Part shown: positions 1 to 6,500 of the stretch, one piece after another
How the letters are laid out: each line of letters starts with the position of its first letter
Numbering within the stretch: the first letter of the stretch is position 1
From: Chloromonas sp. AAM2
Lineage: Eukaryota; Chlorophyta; Chlorophyceae; Chlamydomonadales; Chlamydomonadaceae
Length of the DNA: 10,760 nucleotides
NCBI GenBank assembly: GCA_004335635.1
Contig: QAXH01005027.1
Coordinates: 1,421-12,180 of the forward strand
Direction of reading: 5' to 3'
Program-made: the position numbers and the translations under genes
The notes under the pieces: model-generated
What the model saw: only the letters and a program-made list of their open reading frames with translations
What the model was told of the DNA's origin: nothing
Databases searched by the model: none

Positions 1-153
1 AGGCTTGTTGGCAGCGAATGTGGCAAGAATGTGGCAACTGTGTCGGGTTAGCGTGCAGTGATGCCATGGGATTGCCAAGGATTGGAAGCTGTAACTGCGG
101 TGCCGATAACTGAAGTGGGCAAGACAGGCAGTCTGGGGGCCAGTAGAGCTATC

Positions 154-193
<40 letters not shown>

Positions 194-424
194 CACACTC
201 GAGCTTAGACACAAGTTTGATGCCACAGTTTTGCGACTTGGGGCAGTAAGCAGGCAGGACGGCTTGTTTTGATCGGGATCGTACACATATATGTTTTTTG
301 TGTGTGTGTTTGTAATTACACCAGGGAAGCCGTCAGAGGACATGGAACAGGTTGGGCACCGCCCTGGCCTACCCTGAGCAAGAAAGCAAATTCACATGAG
401 TTGTTGCCTGTGGTGCGTGCGCAG
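1..424. other. Non-coding, probably intron upstream of the EF-hand gene's first visible exon
   Basis: No convincing exon is visible here. The stretch holds an AGT microsatellite, a short TG-rich run near 298-312, and ends in a plausible splice acceptor (GCGCAG, ending at 424). A tiny exon around 325-350 is conceivable: it would be flanked by CAG and GT, and its phase would fit the next exon. It would encode only about eight residues and leave a 74-base intron, so I do not call it. The rest of the gene presumably lies to the left of the window. Confidence 0.5.
154..192. repeat. (AGT)13 trinucleotide microsatellite
   Basis: Thirteen perfect AGT units. On the plus strand one frame reads as polyserine, and on the minus strand one frame reads as polytyrosine. 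Both are consequences of the repeat and not signs of a protein. It sits in what I read as intronic sequence. Confidence 0.97.
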
Positions 425-3080
425 GCCAGGCCAAGAACAAGGCTGCCGCTGCCGCTGGCGTCAATGCACGCGATGACGCGGCACTGGCTGAGCTGCTGAG
501 GGCCGCTGAGCTGCTCCAGCAGCGGCAGGCGCGGCTGGCCCTGCTGCTGGGACACGTGCCTCCTGCACCTGCACGGAAACTGCTGCTGGAGTGAGGACAC
601 AGAAATGTTTCCTGCTGCTTCCCAGGATGCAACACATTGGCCCGGGGATCCCCTATGAGGGGATGGTTGATGGCGAGCGGGATGGGTGGTAGGCAGCCCT
701 GCCAGTAGAAGATGCTTTTGTTCACCAGCAGCTCTTCTATTCAGTGCTCACGGGCCCTGTTTGATTGCGCCATTGGCGGAGGTGTTGCTAAATTAGGACA
801 TTTTTAAAGGTATACTCAGGTTAAATAGGGTTGTGCCAGCTAGCTCGAACCTGCGATGCGACGTCTGGTAGTATCATGTATTTGCAATTGCAATGATGGA
901 GTTGTTTGGCCAAAGCAGGTGTAATGTGTTTGTCAGTCGCCCTTGATCCCAGCAACCATGCTCGATGAACAACAACGCGGCACTGTGTTGACAGTGAGGA
1001 CGGTGTTTCAGCAACACTAAGTCTACAGCGGGGCAGGTTGGCATGGGTCGATTGGGACAGACTGGGACAGCGAAAGCCTTGAATCGTACGGACGAAAACG
1101 TGCAATGCCGCATTTCAAACTTGTTTTTTCACTGCACGCGACCCAGCGCACAATCAGGCAGCCACGTTGCAAGACATAAAATCATCTTCCACTGGAACAG
1201 TGCGTGCCTTACCAGTCCGGGTCAATTCATCATGCTCGACAACACCTTGCTTGCGGTGGATGATAACTTTGGCAAGCCAACGACGCGCAGCCTGAGAAAA
1301 ACCACGTGAGCATTCATATCGCATTGCATGCAAACCGTTCACTTCGCATGAACCCGCGTGTCTGCTGATTACACCTGCTACTGCCATCAAGAGTACCATC
1401 ACTCCCCCCAGGAACACCAAACATGCGTTATGGCTTTGCCATAAGAAACTGAGGAAGCATGCACATGTCACAAGCAATTGCAAGCATACTGGGCTTACGC
1501 AGCACATGGATACCATAGGGTAGGAAGAAATGTTGTCGGGTAGGAAGAAATGTTGTCCAGAATGCTTACACGGCAATAAGTTGGGCAGGCCCGGCCTGAT
1601 CAGTTGGTGTCTAACTCAGGGGCATTGGCACCAGCACTAGTGCGACCACAGCAACATTTGCTAAGCACCACCTTTTGCCCTTTCTGCTGTATCTGTTTGT
1701 ACAATCATCAACCCCTGAGCACTCACCCAACCTGCTGCTGTTTGTACAGTCGAGACTCACTCATTTCCACCTGGCGCACAAAGCAAGGCTCCAGGGCTGG
1801 TTATGAGGGGCGGGCCGCACACCACATTGACCTAAAAGTGCGGTTCACAGACATTGCTGAGGAGCTCCTAGAGTGCCTGAGGGTGAGTGAAGGCACACTG
1901 AGCACACACATGGCACGTGGAGACACAATGAGCATCCAAGCACACCCAGCTGCGCAGATCATTAATCAGTTTGGCCCAAGGCCAGATGCAGCTAGAATGA
2001 CAAGACCAGCCCAGACTATGGCATAACGACCATATATGCATACAGCTGTTGAGCTGTTTGGCTGGGAGGCAGGAATAAGCTAAAGTGGCAAGCGCAGAAC
2101 ACTGCTGCAGTACACGTGGCCCATTCACGTGACTGGCCAAGACAAGAGGCGATGGCATGACCGGTGCAGGATCGGCAGGCAGCCACCTGCCCTCGTACTG
2201 TCTCCTGAGGCCAGAGGGTTACCTTTCACGAGCGAACCGTTGCACGAGCAAACGTGCCTGCATGCGGGCTTCGCACAGAGCCGTGTTGCACAGCCCCAGG
2301 GCGGCCCGAGGCAAGGCTTACCTAAACAACCCAGGAACTCAGAGTGAAGGAGTGCAGTTCCGTGACCTGACATAAGAGGCAACTAAGCTTGATCAACAAC
2401 TGTCTGTGTGTGTTGCTGCTGGCAGGCGGCTGATGCGGAGGGCAAGGGCTACATCCTGCAACACGAGCTGCAGCACGTGCTCATGCTGCGCTTTGGCATC
2501 TTGTTGGGAGCTGTGGAGCTAGAGTGCCTCAAGGCGGAATGGCAAGTGGCCTAAGGCAATGGGGTTCTAAGGCATGTGGGCTGCTAGTCCAGCAGTGTGC
2601 GGTCGTTTGTGAAGAGGAAGGACACAAGCGCAGCATGCGCAGCAATACAATGACTTATGAGGCACACAAGAGAACAGCAGACAGCAAACATTGAGGTCAG
2701 TTGCTGAGCCTGCCTGGTACGTTCATGCGTTCAAAAAAAAAAGACAGTATTTTAATAGCTGGCAGTATTACAGACCTATTCACACAAATTGTCCCAGGCA
2801 AACATCTTTTTGTATGTGTTCACCTGTGCCTTACACACGTCACGCCATGTATGTATCCATCACGTGTAGGCACGTCATCATGCACTTGATGCAACGTCCA
2901 TCATGCACATGTGCATGCAGGCAAGTACTTGACCCCGTGACTCAGCATGTGGACTATCAGGCTCTTGTGGACACCTGCAGACCTGGGACACTGCATGAGT
3001 ACGTGGAAACGCTCAAGACCATGCGTAGGACAGAGCGGAGAGAGGCTGCAGAGGCTAAGGAAACAGCGCGGAGGAAGTGA
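425..3080 (+). CDS. EF-hand domain protein, C-terminal part (four exons, 5' incomplete)
   Basis: Exons 425-590, 1750-1882, 2426-2541 and 2921-3080 join in a consistent phase and give about 190 residues ending at TGA 3078-3080. Numbering from the first whole codon (427): residues 1-54 are Ala/Leu-rich and helical (LAELLRAAELLQQRQ), as in a coiled coil. Residues 92-113 form a good EF-hand: helix EELLECLRAA, then loop D102-A-E-G-K-G-Y-I-L-Q-H-E113, with acidic positions 1, 3 and 12, Gly at 6 and Ile at 8. A second motif near 127-153 (VELECLKAEW, LDPVTQHVDYQAL) resembles an EF-hand but its loop is one residue short and lacks most ligands, so it probably does not bind calcium. The tail (about 164-190) is Arg/Lys/Glu-rich. 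EF-hands bind Ca2+; a cytoplasmic or ciliary calcium-responsive role is only inference. The start of exon 1750 is the least certain boundary. The first intron uses a donor that overlaps an apparent TGA (592-594); intron 3 is GC-AG. I cannot name the gene. Confidence 0.72.
591..1749 (+). other. Intron 1 (visible) of the EF-hand gene
   Basis: Donor GTGAGG at 591 and acceptor TTTGTACAG ending at 1749, preceded by a C/T-rich stretch. The upstream exon leaves two bases (GA) and the downstream exon supplies one (T), so phase is kept. I see no coding signal inside: frames are broken and wobble bases are not GC-biased. A minus-strand open frame (1154-1576) crosses a 20-bp tandem duplication and looks incidental. 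If the TGA at 592 were instead a true stop, this would be intergenic, and TGTAA at 920-924 would be the candidate polyadenylation signal. Confidence 0.6.
1518..1557. repeat. 20-bp tandem duplication (x2)
   Basis: Two perfect, adjacent copies of a 20-bp unit beginning GGGTAGGAAGAAATG (1518-1537 and 1538-1557). They lie within the proposed first intron of the EF-hand gene. This looks like simple slippage or duplication. Confidence 0.95.
1883..2425 (+). other. Intron 2 of the EF-hand gene
   Basis: Phase-0 intron with an ideal donor GTGAGT at 1883 and acceptor GCTGCTGGCAG ending at 2425, preceded by a TG-rich, T-rich tract. It interrupts the EF-hand between the incoming helix (ending LLECLR) and the loop (AADAEGKGYI). 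I see no other feature in its 543 bases; short open frames on both strands here are not supported. Confidence 0.8.
2542..2920 (+). other. GC-AG intron (intron 3 of the EF-hand gene)
   Basis: The donor is G|GCAAGT at 2541/2542, the standard form of the rare GC-AG class, and the acceptor is TGCATGCAG ending at 2920. Splicing here joins TG to G (Trp) and keeps the frame open to TGA 3078. Using the nearby GT at 2546 instead gives a stop within a few codons of the next exon, and reading on without splicing stops at TAA 2552-2554. Both junctions carry GCAAGT, once as donor and once as the first exon bases. Confidence 0.72.
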
Positions 3081-3367
3081 GGCATGATGATTTAAGACAT
3101 GACGTTCCTATTGGCTTGTGCTGAATGTGGGCCACTTTTGTTTGACATGTTTATGATTGAGTACCAGACAGTTCTGTGTTTAATTGCATGCTGTGAACAA
3201 CATGCGTACATGGACTCCAGGTGACTAGGGTGTCTGGCTTGAGCTGCATGCGGCTCGCTGGCATGGATGGTCTGCCAAAACAGTTTGTTGGCTCAGGGTT
3301 ATGATGAAGTGTTACGACTGTACAGTGACGGGAAGACCTAGCTGATTCCAATGTTTCCCATGTGCAT

Positions 3368-3408
3368 GCAACCAACAAGGTGATGGAGCAGCAACCAACA
3401 AGGTGATG
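3368..3408. repeat. 18-bp direct repeat (x2, 23-bp period)
   Basis: GCAACCAACAAGGTGATG occurs at 3368-3385 and again at 3391-3408, separated by five bases. It lies about 170-200 bases upstream of the start codon of the four-TM gene, so a regulatory role is possible but nothing demonstrates it. Confidence 0.9.
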
Positions 3409-3496
3409 CAGCGTACGGCATGTTTCGGATCTCACGTGTCCTTCATTGTTCATTGTGGGAGACAGCCAGCATTTTCAGCACGCGGACCTATCCTGA

Positions 3497-3505
3497 TTTT
3501 AAATA
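3497..3505 (+). promoter_or_regulatory. TATA-like element upstream of the four-TM gene
   Basis: TTTTAAATA lies about 70 bases before the ATG at 3574 in otherwise mixed sequence. The spacing would allow transcription to start near 3525-3535 with a short leader. This is a single weak match and only a candidate. Confidence 0.25.
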
Positions 3506-3573
3506 AGTGCATCTGGACTCGTACATCCAGAACCCCAGTTTGCGATCTTCACATCGATTTCGTGACTGAGGCA

Positions 3574-6500
3574 ATGGCGGGCCGGTGCCCATTCGGGTTT
3601 GGAGGGGATGATGAGGACGAAATAATGGATGGTGATGAAGCAGAATTCGAGGACGAGGGCACATCAGGCGCAAAGAAAAATGCCGAGAAAAAGAACAAGC
3701 AAGGAGGCCAGACACGAAGCACAAGCGACAAGAAGAAGGACAGAATCAAGGTAGGGCCTTGTTTTGGTCGCTTCCCGAGAACGCATGTATGATGTCATGT
3801 CGCAAATCCGGGCAAATGCAGCGTAACCAACACGCCGAGAAGGCCTGTGTCGTAAGCCAGGCGCTAGCCGAAGAGCTGTGTGTCTACAACATTCACTTGC
3901 TGCAGGTCCCGACCAAGTTCGACATTGATTCAGACCCGGTCGCATGGTTTTACCAAAACCAAATCAAGTCTGAGGAAGAGTTTCAGGCAAAGAAGGAAGC
4001 CCTTCGCGCTGAGGCACGCAAGCGGCTAGACCAAGTGCGAATGGCACTCTTACAAGCTTCACCTTTTGCACAGCTCGTGTGTACAGCTGCATGTGTGTGA
4101 CACACGCATGTGTGTGGGCTCGCACATGAGTTGGTGTCTGTGCTTGTTCAGTAAGATGGGCCAATGGACAGCATGGAATGCATGGTGCATCAACTACAGA
4201 TGTTGTGCATGTGCATGCCTGCGGACGTGTGCCATGCGTGCATACACCAGGTGCAGCAAGGAACTCCAATCGCCCTGAAATGCAAACTTGAAAATCATGA
4301 GCATGTACGTTCCATGTGCTTGGTGCATGTTCGCAGATCATGGATAAGAAGAGTCAGCGGCTCATGTGGCCCAGCGACTCGGAGTTTGATGACATGTCGC
4401 TCTCAAGGTAAAACAAGTTGCCAGGCTATACTCGAGCACATGGTGAACCGTCCATTTAAATGCATGCAAACAGATACCAAAGTGGCGGCAGGACCAGGGT
4501 ACACACGCACGTATGGTACACGCAATTGTAAATGCATGCGAACACGCAGTTCACAGGACTCAGGCAAAGCCGCGTTATATTCCTTGCATCTTAGCCGTCT
4601 GTCGTGTGTTTTGCATCACATTTCCTCACTCACTCACTCGCATGAGATTCTTGAAACGTTACCTCAGACGCACATCGTCCTCTGATATGTTGACTGCACT
4701 CCAAGTTGACCAAGTTTCCTCCCATCCTCTCACTCATGCAGTGGCGAGCTGAGTGAGCTGGACAGCGACGTGCACTCCCTGGCAAGCGTCCGCACATGTG
4801 CCTACTCATGGATTGCCAAGGCCAGCTACGGCATGCCGGCAGAGGCTGCCCTGCGTGTGGTGGCTGGCCTCAGCCTGGTGCTGGCTATTGCCAATGCAGT
4901 GATGACCTTCCGGGCAGTCCGCGTGATAAAGCCGGTAAGTGGAGGGTCCACATCATAACCACAAGGAAAACTATGGAGGGCCTATAGCAAGGGTTTGACC
5001 AAGGTAAGGGGTTGGCACACAGCAAAAGTAGCAAACTGGGGTTGGGCTTAGCTGGTCGACCTCATTACAAACGCCAACCGGCGTCCTCTTAGTTTCTGAC
5101 TTCTTTGTTGCTTCTTTGTTTCTATTATTGTTTTTGTTCCTTCTTTGTTTCTATTATTGTTTTTGTTACTTCTTTGTTTCTAAGCCAATGGACCGCTCAT
5201 GACATGGGAACACACAGGTGTGGTAGCAAAAAACCGTTATGCTAGGCATGGGGAGGGCGCACAGCATGTAACTAGCCACGCTGCCGTACATCAGAATAGT
5301 GTGGTGTGCCAGGGTTAGCCGGTACAGGTAGCACCAGGTGTGCTAATGTCCGGCTAGGAATATCCTAGCCATACGGTTAGCACACATGCTTCATGTCAGG
5401 GCTGGTGCTGAGTGGTGTTGATTATGATTAGCTAATGGTAGCACACCTTTTCGAGCACAACACAGTACATGCCTGATGCACACGGTCAGTGCTGGTGCTA
5501 AGTGGTGCTAGAACGGTACTATATGGTGCTAGAACGGTACTAAATGGTGCTAGAACGGTACTAAATGGTGCTAGAACGGTACTAAATGGTGCTAGAACCG
5601 TGCTAACTGGTGTTTGAATGGTGCTATCTGTACCGGTCACTGGTAGCACTCGTGTTAGCATTCCACAACATTCTGATGTAGATCGCCCTGGTTCGATAGC
5701 ATAGGCTTGGGTTTGCCACATGGCATGCCTTTTCTCGCCATGCAAGCGCAGGTGCTGGGTGTGTTGCGCCATGGCGACTCGGCCACCTATGCACTGCTGA
5801 CCACCTTGGCCATGGGGGGAGCGGCCAGTCTGTCCCTGCTGGCAGCCAACTGGAGGTGGGGGTCAGGCCTTGCTGACTAGGGTTCTGTGCAAACCACTTG
5901 CATTACTTGCATATGGCCAGGTGGTTGCCAAGGCTGTTCACGTGTCCAAACGTGCAATGCCGCATGATGAGTGCCGCTTTGCCTCATTACGATCAAATAA
6001 AGAGTGTGATGTCTATGTCGTTTTTACACGCATTGAGAGCGGTCAGTCACGGATACAGATATGGGAGAGGGGTAGGCTTTGCACAGCCAGGGTTACAGGG
6101 CTCTTATGCCCCAGACATGTACAATGGCTTCACACCAAATGATGAACTATCACAACTGCCAGGGTAGCACCAGCAACATGATCAGGATGCTCATGTCTGA
6201 ACGTGCGAAGAGGTGCGGCTCAGCTCTTGTCGCCTCACAAGGCTCCCTAATGTCGAATTATTTTTGTTGTTATTAATGTAGTTATTATTATTACTGTTGT
6301 TATTATTGTTGTTGTTGTTGTTGTTGTTGTTGTTATTAGTCACTACTATTTTGATTGTTATCATTGTTGTTATTGTTATTATTGTCCCACGTATGTCATA
6401 TTACGTTGGAGCACACAGCCGGCTTTTTCACCAGTGATGGCCAGCCAAAGCTCACGGTCATTGCACCTTGTCATCGTTATGACCAGGCTGTTGCGTGTCC

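Larger units (their letters stand above)
3081..3573. other. Intergenic: 3' UTR of the EF-hand gene and 5' region of the four-TM gene
   Basis: No exon is visible. The usual chlorophyte polyadenylation signal TGTAA is absent between the TGA at 3078 and the next start codon, so the upstream transcript end is not located. The stretch contains an 18-bp direct repeat spaced 23 bp (3368-3408) and an AT-rich TATA-like word close to the downstream gene. Confidence 0.55.
5287..5680. mobile_element. MITE-like inverted-repeat element bounded by TA
   Basis: The left end TACATCAGAATAGTGTGG (5287-5304) matches the reverse complement of the right end (5663-5680) at 16 of 18 positions. A second inverted block, CCGGTACAGGTAGCACCA (5319-5336), matches the reverse complement of 5619-5636 at 17 of 18. 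The ends are a TA dinucleotide, which could be a TA target duplication flanking CATCAGAAT...ATTCTGATG, as in Tc1/mariner-type non-autonomous elements. The interior has a 21-bp minisatellite and a near-perfect palindrome but no coding capacity. It would need a transposase encoded elsewhere. The superfamily is inferred only from the TA. Confidence 0.75.
4935..5751 (+). other. Intron 4 of the four-TM gene, host of an inverted-repeat element
   Basis: Donor GTAAGT, acceptor AAGCGCAG, phase 0. At 817 bases it is the longest intron of this gene. About half of it is the inverted-repeat element at 5287-5680, and a T-rich 29-bp tandem repeat lies at 5111-5182. The right end of the element is only about 70 bases from the acceptor, so the element may have replaced or displaced the original branch-point region. 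Confidence 0.85.

Noticed and set aside
58..249. Open frame with a 13-residue serine run
   Set aside because: The serine run is the AGT microsatellite. There is no other coding sign, and the opposite strand gives an equally open polytyrosine frame.
325..350. Possible micro-exon before the exon at 425
   Set aside because: Its phase would fit, but it encodes only about eight residues and implies a 74-base intron; the support is too thin.
316..725. Minus-strand open frames opposite the first EF-hand gene exon
   Set aside because: They are antisense shadows of the GC-rich plus-strand exon at 425-590, whose phase links to downstream EF-hand exons.
1154..1576. Minus-strand open frame of 140 codons with hydrophobic stretches
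   Set aside because: It crosses a 20-bp tandem duplication, has no recognisable domain or codon bias, and lies within a proposed intron.
3406..3573. N-terminal extension of the four-TM protein from the upstream in-frame ATG
   Set aside because: The stretch is not protein-like, spans a repeat and the TATA-like word, and the ATG at 3574 has a better context.
5484..5629. CRISPR-like array
   Set aside because: The 21-bp units are directly adjacent with no unique spacers, in a eukaryotic intron; it is a minisatellite.
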